DNA from: Orobanche coerulescens
Lineage: Eukaryota > Streptophyta > Magnoliopsida > Lamiales > Orobanchaceae
Assembly (NCBI GenBank): GCA_033398695.1
Contig: CM065812.1
Span: forward strand, 140,188,858 to 140,252,857
Reading direction: 5' to 3'
DNA length: 64,000 nucleotides
Each line of letters starts with the position of its first letter. Within the stretch, counting starts at the first letter, position 1. The notes below the pieces were generated by a model. That model saw only the letters and a list, made by a program, of their open reading frames with translations. It ran no database searches and had not been told where the DNA came from. This document shows, in pieces, positions 33,408-46,000 of the stretch. A program made the translations under genes and the position numbers.

Positions 33408-35253
33408 TTAATCCAAAATATCGGGGTCCTTAAGAAGAACCTCTTCTACCTCAAAAGATTCTAATTTCAAACATGGTTTTAACCGTTGACCATTCACTGT
33501 AAAAATATTACCATTTTTTAGATTTTCAATTTCTCTAGCTCTGCGAGGATAGACCGTACGAATAATAAATGGACCAAACTATCGTGAATGCAACTTGCCT
33601 GGAAATAATAACAAACGAGAGTTAAAAAGGACTTTTTGAACAGGAGAAAAAGTTTTTCTGAAGATGTGTTTATCAGGAAAAAATTTCATCTTGTCCTTAT
33701 ATTTCCTTGCACAATCGTAAGCATTATTTCTGATTTCTTCCATTTCATTTAGTTAAAGTTTTCTAGGAATTCCAGCTAAGTCTAATGAAAAATTTAATCG
33801 TTTTATGGCCCAATATGCTCTGTGTTCTAATTCAACAAGCAAATGACATGGTTTTCCAAAGGCAAGCCTAAATGGAGACATTTTGATGGGAGTTTTAAAA
33901 GCAGTACGGTAAGCCCACAATGCATCATTCAATCCCAAAGACGACCAATCTTTCGTTGTAGGATTAACAGTTTTTTCAAGAATATGTTTTATTTCTCTGT
34001 TTGAAATTTCAACTTGTCCACTTGTTTGAGGGTGATAAGGAGTAGCAACTTTATGTGTAACACCATATTTTTAAATAAATGATTCAAAAATTGGTTACAA
34101 AAATGTTTTCCTCCATCACTTATAATTGCTCGTGGTGTTCCAAATCTGGAAAAAATATTTTCTTTTAAAAATTTTACCACGACTTTGTGGTCATTTGTTT
34201 TGCAAGCAATTGCTTCTACCCATTTTAAAAGATAATTGACGGCCACAAGGATGTAAAGATTGCCAAAAGAAATTGGAAAAGTTCCCATAAAATCTATGCC
34301 CCAAACATCAAATATTTCAATAATAAAAATTGGGGTTAAAGGCATCATATTTCTTTTAGAAACTCAACCTAATCTTTGACATCTATCACATGTGCTGCAA
34401 TATGAATGTGTATCTTTGAAAAGTGTTGGCCAATAAAAACCACATTGTAGAATTTTAGCAGTTGTTTTCTTTGAACTAAAATGACCTCCACATGCATGAT
34501 CATGACAAAAGGCAATGATATTTTATTGTTCATGTTCAAGCACACATCTCCTAATGATTTCATCAGGATAATATTTGAACAAATATGGATCATCCCAAAA
34601 GAATTTTTTACTTCGTTTAAATTTTTTATTTTATCTTGATTATTCCAATGAGATGGCATGTTACGAGTGACAAGGTAATTGACAATGTCTGCATACCAAG
34701 GTATGTGAGAAACAAACATGAGTTGTTCATCAGGGAAAGTTTAATTAATGGGAGGTTCTTTATCAGTAAAATTCACGATTAGCCTAGACAAATGATCAGC
34801 ATCAACATTTTTAGTTCCTCTTTTATCTCGAATTTCTAAGTCAAACTCTTGTAAAAATAGAATCCAACGGATCAAGCGAGGTTTAGCATCTTTCTTAGAA
34901 AGAAGATATTTTAATGTAGCATGATCGGAGTAAATTATGACTTTCGAACCAATCAAGTAAGGTCAAAATTTGTCTAAGGAAAAAACAACTGCAAGCAATT
35001 CTTTTTCAGTTGTAGAGTAATTTAATTGGGCATCATTTAGAGTTTTGCTTGCATAATATATTATAGTTGCAAATTTATTTTCTCTTTGACCCAATACTAC
35101 ACTGACGGCATAGTCAGATGCATCACACATTATTTCAAAAAGAAGATTCCATTTTGGAGATTTGGTAATAGGTGCAGATCTCATCATAGATTTGAGTGTC
35201 TTAAAAGCTTTTAGACAATTATCATCAAATACGAAAGGTGTGTCTTTTGAAAG
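33408..35253 (-). pseudogene. RNase H and integrase of element H
   Basis: RNase H part 35253-34741 ([53 protein letters not shown]). Integrase part from 34719, with core GIDFMGTFP and IISDGGKHF, then [20 protein letters not shown] and a C-terminal part ([21 protein letters not shown]) ending at 33408. It is broken by stops and frameshifts, several of them Gln-to-TAA (RKL/LNEM) or Trp-to-TAG (HSR/FGP) changes. Element I interrupts it at 35253, exactly where NLLSKDTPF of the RT/RNase H linker is split. Confidence 0.85.
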
Positions 35254-37189
35254 TGTAACACCCCCAATGCACTCAGGGATATTACACATCGTAGACCCCT
35301 TTTCCGCAAGGATCTACTAGGTAGGAGACTACAAAACAAAACCCACACGCGGTCAACTCGACTAAAACATAAAATCATAGACCGATTAGGTCTCTCAAAA
35401 CACAACATAACTGTACATCTGATAAACCAAAATACAACTCGATCACATAATACACGACATGTCCATCATCTTAAGGATGACAAGAAACAAGAAAATAAGC
35501 ATTCGGATCAACAGATCACGGACGGACAATCGACTACAACTGTGACCAGTATCGCTGCTTTACATCATCACCCAAACCGATCCTCTGGTCGCTCGCTCTC
35601 GAACAGAATACCTGGAATAAATAACAAAATCCCCAACGAGGGGTTAGCGATGGAATCACTAGCAAGTAACTAAGCTATAAAGTTATACATCAAGAATACA
35701 ACCGTTATGAAAAAAACCTTTCAACAAGGTAGTAACACGATCCCCGAGTCTAAAGTATTTTTAAAAATGGTTCCCACTAGTGAGGATCAGAAAGATAAAT
35801 TCAAAACACATTTGAAAGAATAATTGAGGACGTCGGGGGTCTCGGTGTAAAATCATGAAAAGATTTAAAATTCTCCTTTATCAAAAGGGTTTTCTTTCAA
35901 AATCATGTAGATGGTACAATTCTCAAACAAGCCTCAAAGGCAGAACCACAATCACCAATATAACCGGAATCCAATATTCATACATTAACAGTTCAGAGAT
36001 ATCCAGTAAAATAGTCAAATCACCTCCGTGGTCTCGATGGGGCCCAACCCGGATTAGTTACCGAAAAACAAGTTCAAACCCACCCATAAGTTATCTTGAT
36101 ATCTTACTCGCAAGTAACGATTCTTGGAGCCCTCTCCGGACCTACCCGATTAGATAACCTTATGGTCAAATCATAACATCTGGCCGTACTCGCAAGTACG
36201 CGCCGCCGGATGCCTCACGGGTCCCTACCCGGTCAATATCTCAATTCACGGATTTCAAAACAACAAGGTATAACATTCGCCACAATCACAAACACGTAAA
36301 ACATAAGCTAACGTATCATGCATTCCCACAAAGGTACAACATTCACGTCACACCATCATCCAGGAAATAGGCTAACAAGCGGACAATAGAAATATTCTAC
36401 GATTTCACAATTCATCGGACAACTACTCATTCTTAACATGCGTTTTAAGCAAAATACACATGAAATGGTTATTGTCATCCTTCAGAAACCTTAGGTTGAC
36501 GTTCGTGTTTACTTTCATAGAGTCACATATTCATTTAGTAGTAAGTTACGATTAAACGTTCCATCACTAACAAGTCCGCGTTAATTTAACGACACGTCAC
36601 ATTCTCAAAGTATAAAGATTATAGACGAGATACTCGCCTCAAGTCCAAAGCACGCGAAGCAATGGGAAGGCTCGACCAGAAACCCTCGAACACCTATAAT
36701 CCCCCGGCCAAAAACACAAAGGTATGATTACAACGAGAACCAAGGCCAAAAACAACGGAAATCCCAACAAACTATCGAAGGGAAACTCATTAGGACATTT
36801 AATCAAACATTAAATGTTCGATAACTCCCAAGAACACATGAATCACAAATCGAGCTAAACAAACTCGAAATGTGGATATATAATCCATAGAACACGATTA
36901 TTAATGTTCAAAAACATCAACCGATTCATCAAAATTGGACGAACAACGAAGATTTAAGAAGGAATCCTGAAAGTCAACTTTAGGAGATTTCAATAAATTA
37001 CCTCGATCCGACGAAGAACAAGGATTTTATGTTGTTATGATCGACAAGGGCCTTCCAAAATGCCTAGAAATCGAGTGGAATCGACCAAAAACTCCACTCC
37101 TCGACTTCTCCCATCACCAGCCACCACCAGGATGAAGAAATGGGGTAAAATGAGGTCTGGCCCGTCACTAGACCTATATATGGCCGACA

Positions 37190-37525
37190 GAGTTATGGTC
37201 GTAACCGGCAGTGCCTTACGGTCGTAACTCGGCCCTTACTGCCGTACTCGGCAGGTGCTTACGACCATAACCGGAATTCGTCAAAATTCTGCCCAGCGCC
37301 TGCCGATCACTTACGACCGTAACTGACACCCCCTTACGGCCGTAACCGGCATTCGTCCGAAATCTACCTAGCGCCCGTACGGCCGTAACCGATCACGCCT
37401 TACGAACGTAACCGGCCTTCATCCAGCCCGTGCCTGCTGATCACTTACGGCCGTAACCGGCACCTTGCGGCCGTAACTCGGCCAGGCCAGTACCTGCTCG
37501 AAAATGTGCGGCCGTGACACGGCCG
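37190..37525 (-). promoter_or_regulatory. TTACGGCCGTAA palindrome cluster in LTR I
   Basis: Around a dozen copies or near copies of TTACGGCCGTAA (TTACGGTCGTAA, TTACGACCGTAA and similar), just upstream (minus sense) of the TATA-like box. LTR D carries the same motif. Confidence 0.72.
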
Positions 37526-37865
37526 TGGCCAACTCCGACAATCCGGTTAGGCATTCGACAACGTCTCAGACACTCTAACACACCGGTTAAGATTCAAAAC
37601 AATAACGAGCAAAAATATGAAACATAACATACTATTCATAACAGGAAAACGAATCCCACATATTTATAACGACACGAAATAACTGACACCAACCAATAAA
37701 TAGTTCAAGGCAAACAGAATAAAAGTCTCGTGTATTAAAATAAACACAAAAAACAATCGTCGAGAAAGATAATATCGATACTCGGCAACTGAGAAATATT
37801 CGAAAAAAATCCCAATTTAACCAGAACGAAAAATACCGGATATTACATTATCCCCCACTAAAAAT

Positions 37866-37884
37866 AAGTTTCGTCCCGAAACTT
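37866..37884 (-). other. Stem-loop before the polypurine tract of element I
   Basis: AAGTTTCG / CGAAACTT, 8 bp, 3-base loop, in the same place relative to the polypurine tract as in A, B, D, F and G. Confidence 0.75.
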
Positions 37885-38356
37885 AAAACAAAGACATCAC
37901 AGTGCTAGCAAAGCTCCACGCTGAAACATACAAATCGCCAAGACGAATCCAAGCGCTAATAGAACACACGATTTTGACCACCCGAAGGCTCGAAATTCTA
38001 CAAAGGAAGTAATTACCTCAAACTTTGGGAAATTATGAAAACGTCCCAAAATGTTCAAAATACACGATATACGATCGAAACACCAAGCAAAAGCCCGCAA
38101 TATGCATAATAACATTAAATGAACTTACGAGAAACTCGAAACAACAGATTCGAATGAGATTTGCACGAATCGAACTCAAATGCGGATAAGTCGCCAAAAA
38201 TCACAGAACTCAGCAAAATGATACCAAAACGAACTCGGGTGTCAAAAAGTGCAGAATTAATCATTCTAATATTGACGAAATGGTCACAAGCGAGCCGTTA
38301 AAACGGACTCCTTCCAAAAAAGAAATTTACCGAAAATCAAAATTGCGGATATTATA

Positions 38357-39725
38357 GAAAGTAAATTACATAATGACCTTGAGATTTTGCTAAAATCTTT
38401 GATGAATCGATGGTAAAAACCAGCATAGCCTAAGTATGACCGAATTTCTTTAATCATTCGTTGGGGTGGAAGAATGAATATTAAGTCAACTTTAGATTTG
38501 TCCACGTCAATTCCTTTTTCAGAAATCACATGTCCTAAGACAATTCCTTTTTTAACCATAAAATGACATTTTTCCCAATTAGGACAAGATTCTTCTCCTT
38601 ACGCCTAACCAACACTTGGGTTAAGTGGTGTAAACATTCACCAAAGCTAGACCCGAATACAGAAAAATCATCCATAAAAATTTCTAAAAAACGCTCAACC
38701 ATGTCAGAGAAAATGCTCATCATACACCACTTAAAAGTAGCAGGTGTATTGCACAAACCAAATGGCATTCTTCGGTAAGCAAAAGTGTCGAAAGGACAGG
38801 TAAAAGTGGTTTTTTCTTGATTTTCATGAGCATTGGGAATTTGCTTATAGCCGGAATATCCATCAAGAAAACAATAATAAGCATGACCGGCTAACATTTC
38901 TAGCATTTGATCAATAAAAGGAAGTGGAAAGTGATATTTTCTGTAACAGAATTCTGGTTGGAACAAGTTCATTTTCTTCATTCGTGATTACAGTTATGCT
39001 AGATTTCTTTGGAACTATATAAACAGGACTGAGCCAAGAGCTATCAGAAATAGGTTATATGATCCCTACATATAAGAATTTGATTATTTCAGCTCTCACA
39101 ACTTCTTTCAAATGAGTACTTAGTCTTCTTTCAAATTTTCGAGAAGTTTTCGCATTTTCTTTAAGGTGAATTCGATGCATGAGGACTAATACTTTTAATA
39201 TCGGAGATGGTCCAGCCTATTGCTTCTTTATGTTGTTTATGAACATTGATTAACTTGCCTTCTCATTCTTCATCTAAATCAGATGCTATGATGATAGGCA
39301 GGGTTTCTGATAGTCCTAAAAATGCATATTTTAGAGACTCAGGTAATGGATTGAGCTCTATCTTTGAATCTTCAATAGGTACTTCTTTATTCGTTTGACT
39401 CTTAAGTGGTTCAGTTTTAGCTTTCCATTTATCATTATCCAATAATGGTGTAGACTCTAGTAAAGAATTTACTTCATTAATTGAACTGTCGATGTCAAAA
39501 TCTGAGCCAAAATGAGTAAGACATCTTTCAAAAAGATCATCATCGTCTATTTTTGGAAAGAAATAAGGACTCATACTCTCTATCATATTTACCTCACAGG
39601 CATCATAATAGTCATCATGTTGTTGAGAAATATTAAACATATTTAGTTCAACAGTTATATTTCCAAAACAGAATTTTTTGATGCCATTTCTACAGTAAAT
39701 TAATGCATTTGAAGCAGCTAAAAAT
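38357..39725 (-). pseudogene. Protease-RT part of element H
   Basis: Continues the Athila polyprotein between the D and I insertions. 39725-39263 encodes the protease tail (SNALIYCRNGIKKF) and linker (LNPLPESLKYAFLG). 38981-38357 encodes RT with YSGYKQIP, FAYRRMPFGLCNTPATF, catalytic FMDDFSVFG and the thumb ending LCNLLS. The N-terminal RT segment (about 39260-38985) is broken by stops and frameshifts. The SRSLCNLL to SKDTPF junction resumes at 35253 after element I. Confidence 0.83.
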
Positions 39726-40256
39726 TGTAATATCTGCATTTTTCTTCTTTTCCCGATATTCCAATTTTGGTGAATTTTTGTTTTTAGCGACTCGCCCGTA
39801 ACCTTATCAATATTTTGAATCTATTTTATTCTTGGAGTTTCTCCATTTTGACGAGTTTCAGAGATGTATTAATATTATTCTGTTTTATGTCATGTATTAT
39901 GGCATGGATGTCCGTTTCTCGTAGAACCCGTTCGCTTTTGTATTTTCTTTGGTTTCACGAGTTCGTATAGTTGAGTTATTCATGTTGTGAGTTTCGGTTT
40001 GTTAATCCGGCGTTGTATCGCGATTTTTGGACGTTTGGGCTGTTTCGTAATTTTCCCTAAGTTTAGGGTATTCTTGTTATCTTTCTTGTTCCTGAACCTT
40101 CGGGCATTCGGAATTACGCTTCATCGTAACGTTTTGATTTCTGACTTAAATCCGTGGTGAGTGTATTCGGTGGTCATGGATACACCTTGTTATTTTCTCT
40201 TTTCAATCGTCTCCTCGTCGAGCAGTGTTTCAGACTGGCCTGCTGTCACAGGCCAT

Positions 40257-40562
40257 GTTACGGCCGTAAGCCGTATATGTTATGGCCGTAATAATCGAGA
40301 GTTACGGCCGTAAGATTCCTTCATACGGCCGTAACAAGGCTTCGTTTCTTACCCCCCTGGTCCAGTTCCGAGTTACGAGTGTCTCATGCTCGAGTTACGG
40401 CCGTAAGTATCGATACGGCCGTAATGGTATCTTGATACGGCCGTATGTGTCATTCGTAAATTTTGCCTGGCCATTCCCGAATGCTTACGGCCGTAAGGCA
40501 GGTGAGTTACGGCCGTAATGTTCATATGTTACGGCCGTATGTTATGGATGTTACGGCTGTAA
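40257..40562 (+). promoter_or_regulatory. TTACGGCCGTAA palindrome cluster in LTR D
   Basis: About twelve copies of the perfect 12-bp palindrome TTACGGCCGTAA or close variants (ATACGGCCGTAA, TTATGGCCGTAA), ending about 10 bases before the TATA box. The 3' LTR has the same cluster at about 47349-47659. Confidence 0.78.
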
Positions 40563-40572
40563 CACCGGCCAG

Positions 40573-40580
40573 TATATAAA
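40573..40580 (+). promoter_or_regulatory. TATA box of LTR D
   Basis: TATATAAA in CCAGTATATAAACTG, before a CT-rich leader. Copy in the 3' LTR at 47667-47674. Confidence 0.78.
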
Positions 40581-41904
40581 CTGTCAGCAGCCGTATTTTT
40601 CCTCATTTCTCACTTCTCTCACTTCTCTTCACGACGGGAACGACTTGGAGAGCTAGGTTTCGCCCGATTTTCGCCCAAACACCATTGTAGAAGTATATTC
40701 AAGCTTCATATCATCAACCTATCAATAATCATTCGTTGTTCATCGTCAAATCAAGGTAAAATTTCCTAGAACCCTATTTTGGGAAAGATTTGGGGGTTTT
40801 CATGTTTTCGTCCGATACATCCCGTTTTGTTAGTTAATTCATGATGAATATGATTAATCTTGTTGGTATTCCTCATTTCCCTATGATTCATGGTATATTT
40901 CGTAGTATCTTTTGTTATCGAGAGGGTTTGGTTGTGGTCCGCCCTCGTTGTTGTTTTCGTACGAATATACATGAATCGTAGGCGGGTTTTCGGGTGTATT
41001 CCATTTCCGTAATCGTTTAGAAGTGGTTGTGATTGTCCTATTCGAATCGTTAGGTTCTTTTTCCACCGGTTCCTCGCGGTTGTCCTTGACTCTCCCTTTT
41101 CCGTTCGTGTCACCGTCTATTTGATCGAGGCAAGTACCCTTATGAACTTACAATCTTAACGTAGTAGTATTGCATGAGAATGGTGTGTGTGTGTGTATGC
41201 TCACTATTGGTTAGACCCGATAGGGTCTCGGTAGGGGTCCACGGAGGGGTGGATCCGCGAGCTTGCTTTTAACCACTACGGGTTAGATCCGACGGGGTCT
41301 CGGTAGGGGTCCACGGAGGGGTGGATCCATGGTTAATTGTGGTGCATTTTACAAATGTGATTTGATTATGACATTTCCGGAAATGAGTGTTTTGGAACTA
41401 TTGTTTTCTTGATTGCATGCATTTACTATATGTGTAAGATGTAAGTTGTTCATTTGGTTACTTGTACTAGCGTAATTGCTAACCCCTCTGGGGACCCGTT
41501 TTGGGGAAATTCGTTTTATGAATTTCAGGTCAGGTTCATCGAGACGAGCGGGCGCTGGACCAGTACGCGGATGATGTCCGTGCATGATGATTGTGCACGA
41601 GTGATGTCTTAGTGTCTTCTATCTTTTCATCTTTTGTGGTTTTTGAACTAATAGTAGTACTCGAGTACTTAAGAGTTTTTATTCGTCCGGGTTGTATTGT
41701 TGTGTATTATGTTTGTGTTGGATGATGGTGTTATGTTTGACCGGTTGAACCGGGTGAATTATTCTGTTTTGCGTCTTTATGACGAGGTGTTATTTTGTCG
41801 TTTCTGTGAGTCGATGAGTATGATGTTGCTCAGCCTGGTGGGTCCCAGATAGGGATTCACGGCGCTGTAATATACCTCGAATATCTTGGGGGTGTTACAG
41901 AAAA

Positions 41905-41916
41905 TGGTATCAGAGC
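41905..41916 (+). other. Primer-binding site of element D
   Basis: TGGTATCAGAGC, an exact 12-base initiator-Met-tRNA complement, five bases after the LTR end. Confidence 0.88.
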
Positions 41917-42139
41917 GCACTGGGTTTATGGATACCTAGGACTGTCGGTTTATTGGGTCTTGTTGTGTTTTGTTTTGCACATCATCGTCACGCTGCCATG
42001 ATTCCGGTACTACCAGTGCCCGTAAGTTTTCCTTCCTCTGTTCCTTATACTCTTGTATCGTACCTTTGATTCTCGATTTGTGATTGTTCTTTACTTGTGC
42101 TTACCATCGTATGGCTTTTGCTACTTATTTAACTCCAAT

Positions 42140-43087
42140 ATGGATGCTGGAAGAGGTCGTGGTCGTGGTCGCGGTCGTGGTCGTGGACGCGGACGGGGAC
42201 GTGGGGCAGCCGGTGGGGCGGCCACGTCGCAGTCTTCAGGAGCCGGCAGTACCGGCGACCGTCACAGTCATGCTTCTTCTCAGAAGCACGCCGACCTTGG
42301 TATTGCGGCCGTTACGCAGCAAATGGTGAATCAAATGGCGGCGATAGCTCAGGCGGTTCAGAACCCGGATCCGGCCCACGCTAATCGGGGCAGAGCGGAT
42401 CGCTGGCTTCAGGATGTCATCAAGATGCATCCTCCTCAGTTCTCGGGAGCTTCGGACCCGATCGGCTGGGAGGGGTGGATCAAGGAGATATCTAGAGTCT
42501 TCACTGCTACCAACTGTCCCGAGGACCGTAAAGTCCCTATTGCTCAATACTTTCTCACTGGGGACGCTACGGATTGGTGGGAGGCCGTTGGGCCCAAGGA
42601 TCATGTTGCTTCGTGGGCCGAATTTCAAGGATTGATGGAGACCGAATATTGCCCATGGCCGGTCAGACAGGCTCGAGTACATGCTTTCTATGATGCTCAA
42701 CCACGGGATATCCCCGTATCTCAAGCTATTGCCGATTTTAATAAGGAGTTGGGTTATGTGAAGACCCAAGTTGTCGAGGAGAGCGACAAAATTTTCCATT
42801 TTTCCAGACGGATGAAATTGTCGATTCGGGACTATATGTCAGGGCTCGTCTGTACTACCTTGAAGGATTATCAGAGTAGGGCCCTTGCTTACGATATGTC
42901 AGTGACAGCTAGCGAGGCGGCCCGCGAGAGCAAGAAGCAGAAGTCTGCCGGGAATTTTTCGGGCCACAAAGGTGGAAGTCAGCAGAAATTCCAGTCTGCT
43001 AACTTTTCATTGGCGGTGGCTCACCTCGATCCCATCGGGTTTCCCACAGGCAACCAGTGCTCCTTCTCGAGAGGTGAAGTGTTTTAA
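42140..43087 (+). pseudogene. gag of element D (frameshifted before the zinc knuckles)
   Basis: Capsid/nucleocapsid precursor. The ATG at 42140 gives MDAGRGRGRG followed by a GR repeat; it is preferred because element E has the same start. The capsid body contains WLQDVIKMHPPQF, ATDWWEAV, WAEFQGLMETEY and RRMKLSIRDYMSGL, and ends with a basic [10 protein letters not shown] segment. The frame runs to 43087. The zinc knuckles are read only in the next frame (pol frame), so an indel lies at about 43005-43080. In the family gag and pol are usually one frame, so this is likely a mutation rather than programmed frameshifting. Confidence 0.85.
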
Positions 43088-46000
43088 CTGTGGCCAGCCG
43101 GGCCACATCAGTCGTAATTGTCCGAGTCCTTTGCTGACGTGTAATCAGTGTGGCCAGCCGGGCCACAAGGCGGCTTTCTGTGCTGAGAGGGAGAGAATCG
43201 TTGGTGCCCGGGCTTCCATTCCAGTGCCTAGGGAACCAAGTGTGAATCAAGGATCGTTTGCTTCTCAATCTCCGCCAAGTGCTAGTCGAGGGAGAGGTCG
43301 GGGTCAGCCCGTTAAGGGGGGAGCTTCCAGCATCGGCTCAGCCCACCCGCGTGTCTATGAGATGCGGAGAGCGGATGACCGAGCGACTACCGTGGCGACA
43401 GGTACCGTTCATATTCTTTCTCATCCTGTCAGTGTGCTTTTTGATTCTGGTGCTATGCATTCGTTCATATCTCTAGAGCGTGTGCACCGTTTGAATCTCG
43501 ACTGTTTGACGCCTTGTGAGCCCTTCATCGTTAAGCTTCCTAGCGGTGATAGGATCGTTGGTGATCAAGAGGTTCTAGACTATTCTGTGCTTATTTGTGA
43601 GAGGGTTTGGCCCTATAATCTTATTGTTGTGGGTATCGAGGGTGAGGATTTGATTCTTGGGGATGATTGGCTCGAGCGGCATGGTGCGATCATGAACTAC
43701 CGCACGAGAATCATCACTATGTTAGCCGAGGACGGCACCGAGCACTCTTTCGCGGGGCGAAAGAGGGGAAACCAGAAGTTCGTTATTAACGCCTTGAAGG
43801 CGATGAGACTCCTGCGAAAGGGGTGTACTTGCTTTTGGTGCTACGCCTTAAAGACGAAGCGTGGTGGAGTTGAGCTTTCGTCGATTCCAATCATTAGTGA
43901 GTTTCCTGATGTGTTTCCTGACGAGTTGCCGGGATTGCCACTGTACCGTGAGGTTGAGTTTGCTATAGAGTTAGAGCCGGGCGTGGCTCCGATTTCTAAG
44001 GCGCCATATCGCATGGCACCTTCAGAGATGTCAGAGTTGAAGAAGCAGTTGAGCGAGCTTCTTGAGTCGGGATATGTTCGACCGAGTGCCTCACCTTGGG
44101 GCGCACCGGTTCTGTTTGTGCGGAAGAAGGATGGTTCACTACGCTTGTGTATCGACTATCGCGAATTAAACAAGGTAACCATCAAGAACAAGTATCCTTT
44201 GCCGAGAATTGATGACTTGTTCGACCCAGGTGGAGTCGCGGTATTCTCGAAGATTGATTTGAAATCGGGGTACTATCAGCTCCGAGTGAGGGAGTCCGAT
44301 GTGCCGAAAACGGCTTTTCGGACGAGATACGGACATTATGAGTTTGTAGTTATGCCTTTCGGGTTAACTAATGCACCGGCGGTGTTCATGCAGTTGATGA
44401 ACAAAGCCTTTATCGAGTATTTGGATAAGTGTGTCATCGTTTTCATTGACGATATTCTTATTTATTCGAGGAACGAGGAAGAGCATGCCCATCATTTGCT
44501 GGTAGTGTTAGACATTTTGAGGACCGAGCAACTCTATGCGAAGTTCTCGAAATGTGAGTTCTGGCTGAAGGAAGTGATGTTTCTAGGTCACGTGATTTCA
44601 GCCGAGGGGGTTCGTGTAGATCCACAGAAGATCGAGGCGGTGTTGGATTGGGCACCGCCCAAGAATGTGAGAGAGCTCCGTAGTTTCTTGGGTTTGGCCG
44701 GCTACTACCGTAGGTTCGTCGAGGGTTTCTCGAAACTGGATCGGCCACTTACACAGTTGCTCCATAAGTCCGAGAAGTTCGTCTGGAATGACGAGAGGCA
44801 GTCGAGTTTTGAGGAGCTGAAGAGGCGTTTGACTTCAGCCCCGGTTTTGGCGTTGCCGTGCGGCAACGAGGGTTTTGCTGTTTATAGTGATGCTTCGGGT
44901 CAGGGTCTTGTGTGTGTATTGATGCAGCACGGCAAGACCATTGCCTATGCGTCGAGGCAGTTGAGGCCGTATGAGCTGAACTACCCTACTCATGATTTGG
45001 AGTTAGCGGCAGTCGTTTTTGCGCTCAAGATTTGGCGTCACTATCTTTTCGGCTCTGAATGTCAGATTTTTACCGATCATAAAAGTCTGAAATACATATT
45101 TACCCAGCGAGAGTTGAATATGAGGAAGAAGAGGTGGTTAGAGCTGATCAAGGATTATGACCTCGAAATCCTTTATCATCCGGGCAAGGCGAACGTCGTG
45201 GCCGATGCCTTGAGTCGGAAACCGGTTGCGTTGCGAACGCTTGAGATCCTTACATCGCAGTCTGAGCTTCGGCGGGTTTTGATCGAGTTAGATATTGAGG
45301 TTTTGTTGCCTGGAGCTGTCGGGCAACTTTGTGCTTTAGAGATTTCGTCATCTTTGATCGATGAAATTAAGCGGAAGCAGTTAGAGGACCCGATGATTAC
45401 TCAAATCCGAGAGAACGTTCTTAAGGCAAAGTCTCCTGGGTTTGTGATTCACTAGGATGGTATTTTGAGATTCCAGAGTCGGCTTTGTGTTCCGAACGAC
45501 ACAGAGTTGAGACAGAGTATTTTGCGGGAGGCCCATGCTACGCCTTACTCCATTCATCCTGGTTCGAGTAAGATGTACAAGGACCTGAGGAGGAATTTCT
45601 GGTGGAATGATATGAAGGAGGAGGTCGCACAGTTTGTAGCGAGATGTTTGACTTGCCAGCAGGTCAAAATCGAGCATCAACGACTAGCCGGGTTATTACA
45701 GTCACTTCTTGTTCCGGAATGGAAATGGGAAGATATATCAATGGACTTCATTACGAGTCTGCCGAGATCGAGATCGGGCATAAATATGGTTTGGGTGATT
45801 GTTGATCGCCTGACCAAGTCGGCACATTTTCTGGGCATCAAGGATACTTGGGGCCCGGAGAAGTTGGCTCGTGTGTTTATTGCACAGATTGTGAGGCTTC
45901 ACGGTACTCCGAAGTCTATTGTTTCGAATCGTGATGGCCGTTTTGTATCGCATTTCTGGCAAGCAGTGCATAAGGCGTTGGGTACTCGTTTGCGTTTGAG

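Larger units (their letters stand above)
35254..38356 (-). mobile_element. Element I, truncated LTR retrotransposon remnant
   Basis: Minus-strand insertion with TSD GAAAG (35249-35253 and 38357-38361). A full LTR occupies 35254-37847: TATA on the minus strand at about 37175-37181, donor-like GAG/GTAATT at 37001, acceptor-like CCAG at 35612, palindromes at about 37190-37525. Then come a polypurine tract (TAGTGGGGGATAA read on the minus strand, 37848-37860) and a stem-loop (37866-37884), and about 470 bases ending in TATAATATCC, an LTR-like start. No gag or pol and no primer-binding site remain, so almost the whole interior and most of the 5' LTR are deleted. Confidence 0.82.
39726..41899 (+). 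repeat. Element D 5' LTR
   Basis: 2174 bases, TGTAATATCTGC ... GGTGTTACA. Palindrome cluster 40257-40562, TATA 40573-40580, donor-like TCAAG/GTAAAA at 40756, two GC-rich repeats of about 80 bases sharing GGTAGGGGTCCACGGAGGGG (about 41205-41335), hairpin box (41468-41505), acceptor-like TTTCAG (41528). Confidence 0.95.

Noticed and set aside
41905..41916. tRNA gene-like words at primer-binding sites
   Set aside because: Only 12-18 bases match a tRNA 3' end; no cloverleaf follows.
42972..43087. Programmed gag-pol frameshift in element D
   Set aside because: Relatives read gag and pol in one frame, no slippery site or pseudoknot is evident in the overlap, and the local sequence looks like an indel.
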